DNA from: Azospirillum baldaniorum
GTDB lineage: Bacteria; Pseudomonadota; Alphaproteobacteria; Azospirillales; Azospirillaceae
Direction: 5' to 3'
Assembly (NCBI RefSeq): GCF_003119195.2
Contig: NZ_CP022253.1
Location: 1,869,001-1,933,000, forward strand
Length of the DNA: 64,000 bases
Shown here: positions 36,168-45,522 of the stretch, in pieces
Position numbering within the stretch: the stretch's first letter is position 1
How the letters are laid out: each line of letters begins with the position of its first letter
Made by a program: the position numbers and the translations under genes
The notes under the pieces: model-generated
Database searches by the model: none
Seen by the model: the letters and a program-made list of their open reading frames with translations, nothing else
What the model was told of the DNA's origin: nothing

Positions 36168-39100
36168 ATGAGTGATATTTCCCGAAGAATATTCGCCCTT
36201 TTGGGGCCGCTGGCCGCGCTGACGGTCTGGGGGTTCGCCGCATCGGCCGGCGAACCGGCCTCGCCGGCACCTCGCGCGGGCGTTGCCCGTCCCGTTCCCC
36301 GCCCGGACTCCTTGTCGCCGATCGAGGCCGCCTACAGCGAGCGGGCCGGCTCCGTCCTTTTCCAGTTCGGCTACGACCAGTTCGGCCAGGATCCACCGCG
36401 TCGGGACGGAGCGGGCGGTGTGCAGGCAGACTACACGCTGGGCCCGGGCGACGAGCTTCTGGTGTCCCTGCGTGGCCAGAAATCCTTCAGCAAGCGCCAC
36501 ATCATCGATGGAGCGGGGCTGCTGACCGTCGACGACGTGCGGCCCGTCGTGGCCCAGGGACTGACCCTGGCGGAGCTGCGCGCCCAACTGGCCGACGCCG
36601 TGACGGCCTCCTTTCCGAACACCGAGGTGTACGTCTCGGTGACGGAAATCCGGCGGATCGGCGTCCTGGTGACCGGCGCCGTGGCCCGTCCGGGCCGCCA
36701 GGAAATCGGTGCCTTCGCCACCCTGATCGACGCGCTGACCGCCGCCGGCGGCGTCACCCGCGGCGGCTCGCTCCGCCGCATCCGCCTGTATCACGCGCAC
36801 GCCGCGGCCGCCGCTTCGACCGGGTTGCCCATCGATCTGTACGACCTGTTCATGACCGGGGACGGCGCGAACGCTGGCATGCGGCTGCGCGACGGTGACC
36901 GCGTCTTCGTGCCGCCGCTCGGCCCGACGGTGGCGCTTGCCGGACCGCTGAAGCGTCCCGGTGTCTACGAGCTTCCCCCCGGCGGGGACCGCCTGCCCGT
37001 CGCCGTCGCGACGGCGATGGCCGGAGGCCTGCTGCGCCCCGGCGCGCATCGGGCGCTTCGCTACGCCATCGGCCCGAACGGCGAGGAGCGGGCGGAGGAG
37101 CTGTCCGACACGGACGGCGCCCAACTGAGCGACGGCGACCTGCTGCTGCTGGCTCCCCGCCGGGAAGACCGCCGCGGCGACCTGCGGCTGGACGGTCATG
37201 TCCTGCGGCCCGGCGCCCGGGCGCTGGAGCGGACCCCGACCATCGGGGCGCTGGTTTCGCCAGCCGATCTGGGACCGGCCCCCTATCTTCCCTTCGCGGT
37301 TCTCGCCTCCATCCACCGGGGCAGCCGCGCACGCGTCCTGCAGCCGGTCGACCTGGAGGCGGTGCTCAGCGGTCGCGACCGCCGCCCCCTGGCCGAGAGC
37401 GACGTTCTCTATGTGCTGGGGGCGGACGATGTGGACTTCCTGACCTCCGAACCGGTGCTGGAGCTGCTGCGCGGCACGCGCGAGCCGGCCCCGGACGCGT
37501 GCCGCGGCCTGGTGGTCCTGGCCCGTGCCCTGACGGCGCAGCCGGACGGGCCGCTTGCCAACGGTCCGCAGGCACGGGCGGCGGCGCGGCTGACCGGCGG
37601 ACGCAGCCCCTGTCCGCCCCTGTTCGAAGCCGTCCCCGACCTGCTCGTCTTCGCGCTGGAGCATTCCGCCCTGCTGATGGGCGGCGTCCCCCGCCCCGGC
37701 TTCTACCCCTCGGCCGGACGGGGCGCCGCCGCGGAACTGGCGCTTGCCGCAGGCGGTCCGGAGTCCGTCCCTTACGAGCCCCCGGTCGGCGGCGCGTCGC
37801 AGCGCCGGCCGGCAACGGCGGGGTCCATCATGGAACCGGACGAGCCCGTCTACGAACTGACCGGCCATGCCCGCCGCCCCGGCGTCCGCCCTCTGGCCGG
37901 GGGCGCGACGCTGCGCGATGCCTTGACCGGCGGCGATGCGCTGAAGCGGGACGTCTACCCCCTGATCGGCGTCATCGAGCGCTTCGACCGCCGCACCCTC
38001 GCCCATCGTCTGCTTCCCTTCTCACCGCAGGAGGTGGCCTCTGGGCAGGCCAACCGCGCGCTCGCCGACGGTGATCGGGTGCGCCTGCTCTCCATCGCTG
38101 AAGTCCGTTCGCTGACCGCCCGCCCGGACAAGGACGGCAAGCCCGAGACACCGCCGGCCGACGCCGGGCCAACCGACGGCGAACCGGCCCTCCCCGACGA
38201 CGTAGCGGCGCTGGTGCGCGAACGCGGGGTGCAGGTGCGTGGCGCCGTACGCGCGCCCGGCACCTATCCGGTGGCGGAAACGGCGACCATCGATGCCCTT
38301 CTGGCGACCGCCGGCGGCCCCGCCGCGACCGCCGATCTCACCAGCCTGGAAATCACCACCGCCACCGGCCAGCGCCGCCGCCTGGACCTGCGCGACGGCG
38401 CGTCGGCCCGGACGGCGCTGCATCCGGGCGACAGCCTGCGCGTCAACCCCAAACCCCAGGCGCTGGAGGCGCGGGCCGTCACCATTTCCGGCGCGGTGCG
38501 CCGTCCCGGCGCTTACGATGTCGCGCGCGGCGAGACGCTGTCGTCGCTGATCGACCGGGCCGGCGGCCTGACGGAGGAAGCCTACCCCGCCGGGACCAGC
38601 TTCCTGCGCGACAGCGAGCGCAAACGCGAGCGTGCCTGGTTCGACCAGCAGGCCCGCGACCTGGAGCGCTGGATGGTGCAGGAGGTCGAGAAGGGCGAAG
38701 CCGCGCGCTCGGACGTGGTCGGGCTGGCCCGGCAGCTGGCGACCCAGCTGCGCGGCGTGGAACCACTGGGCCGCATCGTCGTCGAGGCCGACCCCCTGGT
38801 GCTGCGCCAGCGACCGGAACTGGACGTGCTTCTGGAGCCGGACGACCGCATCCTGATTCCGAAACGTCCCCTCACCGTCACCGTAACCGGCGAGGTGCTT
38901 CATCCGACCGCCGCTCAGTTCGTCAGCGGCAAAACCGCCGAAGCCTATCTCCGGGAGGCGGGTGGTGCGAGCCGCAACGCCGACGACGGCCGCATCTTCC
39001 TGGTTCTGCCGGACGGGCGGGCGCAGCCGCTGTCCCTTTCCTCCTGGAACCACACCATCACGGCGATCCCGCCCGGCTCCGCCATCGTCGTGCCGCGCGA

Positions 39101-39200
39101 CCCGAAGCCGTTCGATCTGATGGAGTTCTCCAAGAACATGGGCACCATCCTCGGCCAGCTGGCCATTTCGGCGGCGGCCATCGCGGTGATCTCCGAGTGA
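36168..39200 (+). CDS. Long SLBB-repeat polysaccharide export protein
   Basis: Outer-membrane polysaccharide export protein of the OPX/Wza type. The 1010-residue protein has a signal-like N-terminus (FALLGPLAALTVWGFAASAG), a Poly_export domain (YTLGPGDELLVSLRG to YVSVTEIRRI, residues 89-164), then about eight SLBB-type repeats with the form V-x-G-x2-x-R-PG-x-Y (VTGAVARPG, LAGPLKRPG, MGGVPRPG, VRGAVRAPG, ISGAVRRPG, TGEVLHP and others). It ends with a hydrophobic helix (ILGQLAISAAAIAVISE). Most family members have two or three SLBB domains. A GTG at 36153 is an alternative start. The next gene overlaps by four bases. Confidence 0.88.
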   Translation: MSDISRRIFALLGPLAALTVWGFAASAGEPASPAPRAGVARPVPRPDSLSPIEAAYSERAGSVLFQFGYDQFGQDPPRRDGAGGVQADYTLGPGDELLVSLRGQKSFSKRHIIDGAGLLTVDDVRPVVAQGLTLAELRAQLADAVTASFPNTEVYVSVTEIRRIGVLVTGAVARPGRQEIGAFATLIDALTAAGGVTRGGSLRRIRLYHAHAAAAASTGLPIDLYDLFMTGDGANAGMRLRDGDRVFVPPLGPTVALAGPLKRPGVYELPPGGDRLPVAVATAMAGGLLRPGAHRALRYAIGPNGEERAEELSDTDGAQLSDGDLLLLAPRREDRRGDLRLDGHVLRPGARALERTPTIGALVSPADLGPAPYLPFAVLASIHRGSRARVLQPVDLEAVLSGRDRRPLAESDVLYVLGADDVDFLTSEPVLELLRGTREPAPDACRGLVVLARALTAQPDGPLANGPQARAAARLTGGRSPCPPLFEAVPDLLVFALEHSALLMGGVPRPGFYPSAGRGAAAELALAAGGPESVPYEPPVGGASQRRPATAGSIMEPDEPVYELTGHARRPGVRPLAGGATLRDALTGGDALKRDVYPLIGVIERFDRRTLAHRLLPFSPQEVASGQANRALADGDRVRLLSIAEVRSLTARPDKDGKPETPPADAGPTDGEPALPDDVAALVRERGVQVRGAVRAPGTYPVAETATIDALLATAGGPAATADLTSLEITTATGQRRRLDLRDGASARTALHPGDSLRVNPKPQALEARAVTISGAVRRPGAYDVARGETLSSLIDRAGGLTEEAYPAGTSFLRDSERKRERAWFDQQARDLERWMVQEVEKGEAARSDVVGLARQLATQLRGVEPLGRIVVEADPLVLRQRPELDVLLEPDDRILIPKRPLTVTVTGEVLHPTAAQFVSGKTAEAYLREAGGASRNADDGRIFLVLPDGRAQPLSLSSWNHTITAIPPGSAIVVPRDPKPFDLMEFSKNMGTILGQLAISAAAIAVISE

Positions 39201-40027
39201 CGGGAGGCGCGGGAACGGTACGCTTGGCCGTGGTCACCGTGGTGCGCGACGATCTGCCCGGCCTGCTCGCCACCCGCGCCAGCCTGCGCGCCCAGACCGT
39301 GGCGGCCTACGACTGGTTCGTCGTGGACGGCGCCTCCACCGACGGGACAGCCGACTGGTTGTCCCGCCATGGGCAGGAGGCGGCCTGGTGGCGCTCCGCG
39401 CCCGACAGCGGCCTTTACGACGCCATGAACGTTGCCCTGGATGCCATCGCCGAGCGATCCCCCTCCGGCGGCCCCCCTTGCAGCCATGTCCTGTTCCTCA
39501 ACGCCGGCGACCGGCTGGCCGACGGGCGGGTTCTGGAACGGCTGCTTCCCATCCTGGCAGCAAGCCCGGATGCCGGGCTGTTCTACGGGGATGCGCTGGA
39601 GGAGCGCCCCGGGGGAGGCCTGGTCGTGAAGACGGCGCGCTCGCACCGCCGCGCCCTGCTGGGCATGTTCACGCATCATCAAGCCATGGTCTACCGGCTG
39701 GCCGCGCTACCCTGCGTCCGATTCGATCTGCGCCACGCGTTGGCCGCCGATTACGCGTTCACCCTGATGGTCCTCAAGCATGGGCTCCCGGCGCGGCGCT
39801 TGCCACTTTCGGTTTGCATTTTCGCCACCGGCGGGCGGTCGCAGAGGGACCCGGCGCGTGGCCGGCGGGAGCAGGCGATCATCCGCCGCGAGCTGCTTGG
39901 GCTGGGCCGAACGGCCAACGCAACAATATGGGGATTACAATGGCTTGCCATTACCTTGCGCCAGACAATTCCATGGCTTTACGCGAAATATCGTTTCTCA
40001 TCAAATGAACGATCGTTTCTTTCATAA
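39197..40027 (+). CDS. GT2 family glycosyltransferase
   Basis: GT-A glycosyltransferase of 276 residues coupled to the export gene: its GTG start overlaps the previous stop by four bases. Motifs are LAVVTVVRDDLPGL, DWFVVDGASTDGT and SAPDSGLYDAMN, then FLNAGDRLADG in place of DxD. The last 30 residues hold a short hydrophobic segment (WGLQWLAITLRQTIPWLY). The donor and acceptor sugars are unknown. It probably adds a sugar to the polysaccharide exported by the neighbouring protein. Confidence 0.85.
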   Translation: MTGGAGTVRLAVVTVVRDDLPGLLATRASLRAQTVAAYDWFVVDGASTDGTADWLSRHGQEAAWWRSAPDSGLYDAMNVALDAIAERSPSGGPPCSHVLFLNAGDRLADGRVLERLLPILAASPDAGLFYGDALEERPGGGLVVKTARSHRRALLGMFTHHQAMVYRLAALPCVRFDLRHALAADYAFTLMVLKHGLPARRLPLSVCIFATGGRSQRDPARGRREQAIIRRELLGLGRTANATIWGLQWLAITLRQTIPWLYAKYRFSSNERSFLS

Positions 40028-40147
40028 GCTTTGACGACTGTTTCACGCATCTAGCTGTTGATGCGCACGAAAAGTTGCATAGAATTTACTTTCTGAACTA
40101 ACCAATTTCCCTGGTGGCGACGACCACCTCCATACTGAGGGTCTATT

Positions 40148-40615
40148 ATGAGTGCCACGAAATCCAAGCTATCACCCGCCCACACGCTGTCACGCCGTGG
40201 CGAAGGTCCCAACCCCATCGACATCCATGTCGGCGCCCGGCTCCGGCTGCGCAGGACCCTGCTCGGCCTGAGCCAGGAGAAACTGGGCGAGGCGGTCGGC
40301 ATCACCTTCCAGCAGCTCCAGAAATACGAGCGCGGGTCCAACCGCATCAGCGCCAGCCGCCTGTTCAACCTGTCGCAGGTTCTGGGCGTCCCGGTCAGCT
40401 ACTTCTTCGAAGACATGCCGTCGCCGGAGCACATCGCCACCCCGTCGCCCGACGTTCCGCCGTCCGAAACGGAAGAGTTCGAGTCGATGGCCCGCCGTGA
40501 AACCCTGGAACTGGTCCGGGCCTATTACCGCATCGAGGACTCTTCCGTGCGCAAGCGCACCTTCGACCTTCTCAAGGCCCTGGGCGGCGAGCGCGCCCTG
40601 GACGAGGCGGTGTAA
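40148..40615 (+). CDS. XRE-family regulator (PraR/SinR-like)
   Basis: A 155-residue transcription factor with a Cro/CI helix-turn-helix at residues 27-82: VGARLRLRRTLLGLSQEKLG, then TFQQLQKYERGSNRISASRLFNLSQ. The form with QKYERG and VPVSYFFEDM is the alphaproteobacterial type that includes PraR, which controls surface traits and quorum sensing in rhizobia. The C-terminal helical tail (ETLELVRAYYRIED) fits this group. Its position inside the polysaccharide region suggests it controls these genes, but this is inferred. Confidence 0.88.
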   Translation: MSATKSKLSPAHTLSRRGEGPNPIDIHVGARLRLRRTLLGLSQEKLGEAVGITFQQLQKYERGSNRISASRLFNLSQVLGVPVSYFFEDMPSPEHIATPSPDVPPSETEEFESMARRETLELVRAYYRIEDSSVRKRTFDLLKALGGERALDEAV

Positions 40616-40637
40616 GGCACGCACCATCGTTCGACCC

Positions 40638-41489
40638 TCAGTCATCGGTGGACGCGGGAGGCCCGGCACGCCGCCTCGCGTCCGCGATCTTCAGGCCGAT
40701 CTGCCAATAGTAGAAGGCCCGCGCCAGCGCATGCTGGAATCCCGGACCGCCGTCCAGGAACCCCAAACGCCAAACATACCCATACAGAAAGACCAGGAGC
40801 GGGCGGGCCGGCACCACGCCGAACCAAGCCTTCAGCCAACGACGCGCTCCGGATTCCCGCTGAATCAGGTCCGCCATCCGTCCATCCGACCGCAGCGCCG
40901 CCTCCCAATCGGCGTAACGGGCATGCCGGTCGAACCACGCCGCGATCGGCTTGTCGTCGGAATGGGTCAGGCTGTGGCGCAGCCGTCCGACGGTGCCGGC
41001 GATCACCGGCTGATAATGGCCCTCGACCTCCCACATGGTGGCGACGTCGAGGTCGGGAACGGTCGGGAAGTGCGCCTTCCGGCGGTCGAACAGCATGAGT
41101 TTCCGGTTGCGCGCGCCAAAGCGCAGGCGCCGGCCAAGAAACACCGGATGGCCGTCGACGAAGTAGCCGGAATGCCGCGGCCCCGCGGTCATCAGCGCCG
41201 TGATCTCCTCCACCAGCGCGCCGCCGAGCCGCTCGTCGGCATCGACGAACAGCACCCAGTCCTGGCGGAACGACAGTTGGTCCAGGCACCATTGCTTTTT
41301 CTTCGGATACCGCCCGTCCCACCGGAAGGGAACAACCCGTGCGCCCGCCGCCTCGGCGATGGCCGGCGTTCCGTCGGTGCTGCCGCTGTCCACGACGAAG
41401 CGCTCGGCGAAACTCCCCAATGCGGACAGACAGTGGGGAAGGTTGACCGCCTCGTTGCGGGTCATCACCACGACCGACACGGGGATCAT
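40638..41489 (-). CDS. GT2 glycosyltransferase (WaaE/KdtX-like)
   Basis: Glycosyltransferase of 283 residues. It has SVVVMTRNEAVNLPHCL, VVDSGSTDGT, the WaaE-type segment PKKKQWCLDQL and the VLFVDADERL motif with the metal-binding Asp residues. The family adds glucose or heptose to lipopolysaccharide core; the real substrate here is not known. The ATG at 41489 overlaps the stop of the Wzz-like gene by four bases, so the two are co-translated. A start further upstream in the same frame would lie inside the Wzz gene. Confidence 0.88.
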   Translation of the reverse strand: MIPVSVVVMTRNEAVNLPHCLSALGSFAERFVVDSGSTDGTPAIAEAAGARVVPFRWDGRYPKKKQWCLDQLSFRQDWVLFVDADERLGGALVEEITALMTAGPRHSGYFVDGHPVFLGRRLRFGARNRKLMLFDRRKAHFPTVPDLDVATMWEVEGHYQPVIAGTVGRLRHSLTHSDDKPIAAWFDRHARYADWEAALRSDGRMADLIQRESGARRWLKAWFGVVPARPLLVFLYGYVWRLGFLDGGPGFQHALARAFYYWQIGLKIADARRRAGPPASTDD

Positions 41490-42457
41490 GGAACCACCTC
41501 GCCCCCGGCCCGCCACAGGCGCCGCAGGCTGACGGCGACCGCCCCGGCCACCAGCCCCGCCAGCGCCGCCATGGGAACCACGCGCAGGGGATTCGGCCAA
41601 TCCGGGCGCTGCGCCGCGGCCGGCGGTTCGATGGCGTCCGCCGCCAGCGGCAGATCGACCTCGATCATCATGGCGATCCGTTCCTGCTCCGACAGCAGGT
41701 CGGCAAGGGCCTGCCGGTGCTCCGCCACGGTGATCCCGGCCAGACGGGCACGCGCGTGGGCGATCTGGGCGGCGCTGCGCCGTGACGCCTCCGCCCGCAG
41801 ATGGGCGTCGGTCGCCTGGGAGGCAGCGGACAGAATCCGCAACGCCATGGCGCGGTCGGCGTGGCGAAGACGCAGCCGCCGCATCGGCCCGCTGCCCACC
41901 ATGTCGATGGTGAGCCGGTCCTGAAGGGCGCTCGCCACCCGCTCCGCGTCGGGCTCCACCCAGTCCGACCGGCCGACGAGCGCGAGGAACATCCGCTTGG
42001 CGGACGCCACGGGACCGGGCGCGGGGCGCCAGGCCTCCGCCTCCCCGTCCCAACGGTCGGGAAACAGACCACGCAGCAGCAGCGGATCCGCCATCATCCG
42101 CTCCGCCACCGGGATGGAGGTGAACAGTTGGAGGTAACGCGCGAAATCCGAGAGGATTTCGTCCCCCGGACCGGGTTCCGAGGCGGCGGCGGCGGTTTCC
42201 CGGCCGATCAGAACCGGCAACCGCGCGCCCATGGCCGCCGCACCGACGCGCGCGGTCGGCCCGATCACCATCACCGCGGTGTATTGCGGAACCACCAGCC
42301 GCAAGGCGGTCACGGACGCCACCACACCCAAAACCGTCCCAACGACCAGAATCGGCCAGCCCTCCCGCATCGTCCGCAGGAACCGCCGCAGCCGCAGTCC
42401 CGATTCCACCGCTTCGGCCTCCAACGGGGAGCGGCGCAGCGGCATTCCATCAGGCAT
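41486..42457 (-). CDS. Wzz-like chain-length/copolymerase protein
   Basis: Inner-membrane protein of 323 residues with two membrane helices, at about 35-57 (WPILVVGTVLGVVASVTAL) and 290-313 (RVVPMAALAGLVAGAVAV), and a periplasmic domain between them. Residues about 225-262 form a coiled coil. This is the Wzz/PCP architecture that sets polysaccharide length, without a cytoplasmic tyrosine kinase domain. The conserved Pro-rich segment before the second helix is present as RPDWPNPLRV. It overlaps the next gene downstream by four bases and the GT4 gene upstream by eight. Confidence 0.82.
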   Translation of the reverse strand: MPDGMPLRRSPLEAEAVESGLRLRRFLRTMREGWPILVVGTVLGVVASVTALRLVVPQYTAVMVIGPTARVGAAAMGARLPVLIGRETAAAASEPGPGDEILSDFARYLQLFTSIPVAERMMADPLLLRGLFPDRWDGEAEAWRPAPGPVASAKRMFLALVGRSDWVEPDAERVASALQDRLTIDMVGSGPMRRLRLRHADRAMALRILSAASQATDAHLRAEASRRSAAQIAHARARLAGITVAEHRQALADLLSEQERIAMMIEVDLPLAADAIEPPAAAQRPDWPNPLRVVPMAALAGLVAGAVAVSLRRLWRAGGEVVP

Positions 42458-43697
42458 GGGGCAGGCTCCGCCCGCGCAGAACGGACGCGCCGCGCAGCTT
42501 TGTCTGGCGCAGCGTCTCGGCCAACACCGCGAATCGCCGGGCCGCCGCCGTGGCGTCCCAGGCCGATGCGACGGTCAGCGCGCGTGCCCCGTGCGCCGCG
42601 CGCAGCAGCGGATCGCCGGCATAGCGGCGGATCGCGGCGGCCAGGCCCGCCACGTCGTCCGGCGCCAGCCTTTGCCCGCAGCCCTCCAGCATGGCCGCCG
42701 CATCGCTGCCCGCCGGCCCCAGAAACAGGCAAGGCCGGCCGGCCGCCAGCGCGCCGGCCACCTTGCTGGGCACCAGCAGCCCTTCGGCCCGCGGGTCCAT
42801 GGTCGCCAGATGCAGATCGGCCGCGGACAGGCTTTCGGCCAGCCGGTCCGGCGGCTGGAGCGGGAGCAACCGGACGTTCGTCAGCCCGCGCCGTTCCACC
42901 GCCTCCGCCACGGCGGCCCGCCGCCGCCCCTCCCCGATCAACAGAATCGCAATGGCGGGATCGCTGCGCGCCAGCAGAGCCGCCGCGTCCAGCAGAGGAT
43001 CCATCGGGTGGGCCAGCCCCATGTTTCCCGAATAGGCCACGGTGAAACGACCACCCAGATCATGCTCCCGCCGGAACGGGTTGTCCGCGCGGGGCACCGG
43101 CCGGATGCGCGGGTCGGGCCAGTTCGGCAGGACGGTGATCCGTTCCGCCGGCACCCCCGCCGCCGCCAGCCTTCCCGCCATGCAGCGCCCGATGGCGACC
43201 ACCGCGTCGTGGCGGCGAAGCGCCCGAACACTCGCCCGCTCCGTCATCCGCATCAGCGGTTCCGGCAAGTGGATGCCGAGCACCGGCAACAGCGCCGGAA
43301 ACACATCCTGGCTCCAATGAAGGGACGCCGCGCCGTGGCGGGCGGCGATCAGCGGACCTGCGCAGCCCAACAGCGGCGGATCGGTCATGGTCACCACCAC
43401 GTCGTGCCGCGGCAGGCGCAACGCCCGCTGAATCAGCCGAAGCGCGCCGGCGAGATAACCGCGGGCGGTCAGCCGCGGGTCTCGGGGCACCGCCCGTTCA
43501 TCACGCGGAGCATCCCCACCGGTGCGGCGGACCGAGACGCCCGGCGGCGCATCACTGGGTCCGCACCCGTCCGCGACGACGGTGACCCGCCAGCCCATTG
43601 CCGCCATCCGCCCCGCCAAGTCGGACACGCAACGCCCGGTCGCCCCCTTGTCCGGAGGAAACACACGGTTGACGAACAGGATGGACGGCGAATCCAC
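42450..43697 (-). CDS. GT4 family glycosyltransferase
   Basis: GT-B retaining glycosyltransferase of about 415 residues. The N-terminal half has ILFVNRVFPPDKGATGRC; the C-terminal half has FTVAYSGNMGLAHPMD, ILLIGEGRRR and the donor-binding ALAAGRPCLFLG. The start is uncertain: GTG at 43697 gives VDSPSILFVN, which fits the family; a GTG at 43727 would add ten residues, and the frame is open beyond that into the upstream gene. It overlaps the Wzz-like gene by eight bases. Substrates unknown. Confidence 0.85.
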   Translation of the reverse strand: MDSPSILFVNRVFPPDKGATGRCVSDLAGRMAAMGWRVTVVADGCGPSDAPPGVSVRRTGGDAPRDERAVPRDPRLTARGYLAGALRLIQRALRLPRHDVVVTMTDPPLLGCAGPLIAARHGAASLHWSQDVFPALLPVLGIHLPEPLMRMTERASVRALRRHDAVVAIGRCMAGRLAAAGVPAERITVLPNWPDPRIRPVPRADNPFRREHDLGGRFTVAYSGNMGLAHPMDPLLDAAALLARSDPAIAILLIGEGRRRAAVAEAVERRGLTNVRLLPLQPPDRLAESLSAADLHLATMDPRAEGLLVPSKVAGALAAGRPCLFLGPAGSDAAAMLEGCGQRLAPDDVAGLAAAIRRYAGDPLLRAAHGARALTVASAWDATAAARRFAVLAETLRQTKLRGASVLRGRSLPHA

Positions 43698-43746
43698 GAA
43701 AGTGGGATCTCTATAATATTTTGACACGCATAAGTATGCATCTCCG

Positions 43747-44964
43747 TCAGCGCGGCGGCAACCACTTCCCGCGCTCCGCCGCCAGCACCGCCAAGGTGAG
43801 CAAAAGGCCGGTGTCGAGGTATTTGAAGCTGGTGTGCGCCCCAAGCGCCATCAGAAGCGGCGCCGATACCGCCCAGCCGAGCGCAGGATCGGAACGGAGG
43901 AGCGCCAGCACACGCGGAGCAATGCCGCCGAGATAGGCAATCAGGGCGCACAGGCCGATCACCCCGGTCTTGGCCAAGGCGTAGGTCACGAGCGTGTGGG
44001 TGTAGGACACGCGCCAGCCGCCCACCGCCGGATTGGCGAGGAGCGCCCCCCACCCCTGCCCGAACAGGAAGGCGGCCGGAGAGGACAGGGCCTGCCCGAG
44101 GGCGGCCTCCGCCTCTTCCCACCGGGTGTTGGCCCCGGCCAGCCGGGTTTTCTCCGCCGCCTGCCCCAAGGCGCCAAACAGCATCTCGGGAAACAGCGCC
44201 ACCGACAGCAGCGCCGCCGTTCCTACGCCCAACGCGGCCAGAGGCGCCCACCGCAACCACCACGGCCCCAGAGCGAAGAAGGCCACGGCGGCAAGCCCAA
44301 GCGCCATGCGGTGCACCGCTCCGGCCAGCGCCACCAGACACAACAGGCCACCCAGAATCGACGCCACACCGGCGGCGCGCCGCAGCCATCCGCCCTGCGT
44401 CAGCATCCCGATTCCGAAGGCCGGCAGCGCAATCGCGGCGAACAGGACCGATGGCGCGTTCAGCAGATAAACGCCGCCATCCGCCATCGCCCGCACGCCG
44501 ACGGCGCCGAAGCCCCAGTCCGCCTGCTTCCACCAACGCAACGCGAATCCCACACCGGCCACCGCAAGACCACCGGCCAGCAGGCCCACCGCCCGGTCGG
44601 GAGCGGCGCGCAGCATCGGCACCAGCAGCACCGGCAGGAACAGATAAAGAAGTGGCACCACGTCGCGCACCATGTCGCCCGGCGCCCAGTCCAGCCACAC
44701 GCCGCGCATCAGCGGGCACCACAACAGCACCGCCAACGCCAGAGCCGCAGGCATCTCCCACTGCGGCGAACCACGCTCCAGCAACGTCTGGCCCGTCGCC
44801 ACGCACAGGGGGCGCAGCAGCCCGACACCCAGCACCAGCAGCGCACCAATGGCCGCCTCCGCCGGGCGGATCTCTGCCGGTGCCGGCACGCTCAGCAGGC
44901 CGTAGAGGACGAGCGCCAGGAACAACCCGGCGGCACGCCACGAAGCCACATTCCTTCCGGCCAC
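43747..44964 (-). CDS. O-antigen ligase/polymerase-like membrane protein
   Basis: A 405-residue integral membrane protein with about ten to twelve hydrophobic segments. A large loop (residues about 265-320, with TRWEEAEAALGQALS and FLFGQGWGALLANP) fits the periplasmic loop of Wzy_C/WaaL-type proteins, and HTLVTYALAKTGVIGL resembles the conserved helix after it. It is probably the polymerase or ligase of the polysaccharide cluster. The start is a GTG at 44964. It is 49 bases before the GT4 gene on the same strand. Confidence 0.75.
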   Translation of the reverse strand: MAGRNVASWRAAGLFLALVLYGLLSVPAPAEIRPAEAAIGALLVLGVGLLRPLCVATGQTLLERGSPQWEMPAALALAVLLWCPLMRGVWLDWAPGDMVRDVVPLLYLFLPVLLVPMLRAAPDRAVGLLAGGLAVAGVGFALRWWKQADWGFGAVGVRAMADGGVYLLNAPSVLFAAIALPAFGIGMLTQGGWLRRAAGVASILGGLLCLVALAGAVHRMALGLAAVAFFALGPWWLRWAPLAALGVGTAALLSVALFPEMLFGALGQAAEKTRLAGANTRWEEAEAALGQALSSPAAFLFGQGWGALLANPAVGGWRVSYTHTLVTYALAKTGVIGLCALIAYLGGIAPRVLALLRSDPALGWAVSAPLLMALGAHTSFKYLDTGLLLTLAVLAAERGKWLPPR

Positions 44965-45051
44965 GCCTTTCCCGTCACCCGCCCGACTCGAACAGGTGCC
45001 AGAATTTCACGACTCATCGGAAAAAGGAACAACTGATCGGAACCGCAACGA

Positions 45052-45522
45052 TCAGGCGTAGCGCAGCTCAGCCCGATCAAGGCGGTAGAACAACCCTTCC
45101 AGAGGGTTCAGCCGCAACGTGCCGGTCATCAGCACCGGCGCCTGCGACTCGCGGACAGGAATCTGGCTGTGGACGTGCAGCATGGTGGAAGGGCTGGGCC
45201 TGTGGCAGGCCGGGCAGAAGATGGGATTGGCGGCGAGGATGAAGCGGTTGTGGGACGACGCGTCGCTCAGCGGCACCATGAAGCCACGCACCGTCACCAG
45301 CTTTCCCTCCAGCGCCTTGACGCGGGTCGGAAAGACCGGATTGGCGGCTGGCCCCTCCATGCGGACCTGAACCAGATCCCGCCACAGGGCCGTGGTGTCG
45401 TCCAGCGGCAGATGGAACGGTCCGGCGGGGTGCGTGGGTTCGCTGGCGTTGGTCGCCCAGATCGCCCAGCCGGCCACCGGGGCCAGCGCGAGCGGCAACA
45501 GAAACTGTCGGCGCGACGTCAT
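45052..45522 (-). CDS. Tat-exported DUF3299-like protein
   Basis: A 156-residue protein with a twin-arginine signal (SRRQFLLPLALAPVAGWAIWA). The folded part resembles DUF3299: KLVTVRGFMVPLSDASSHNRF, then FCPACHRPSPSTMLHVHSQI with a CPAC metal-type motif, and VLMTGTLRLNP. Tat export suggests folding, perhaps with a metal, before transport. The family is of unknown function; some members sit in zinc-regulated gene groups. It is divergent from an ArsR/SmtB-type regulator 302 bases away, which fits a metal role. The family call is moderate. Confidence 0.65.
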   Translation of the reverse strand: MTSRRQFLLPLALAPVAGWAIWATNASEPTHPAGPFHLPLDDTTALWRDLVQVRMEGPAANPVFPTRVKALEGKLVTVRGFMVPLSDASSHNRFILAANPIFCPACHRPSPSTMLHVHSQIPVRESQAPVLMTGTLRLNPLEGLFYRLDRAELRYA

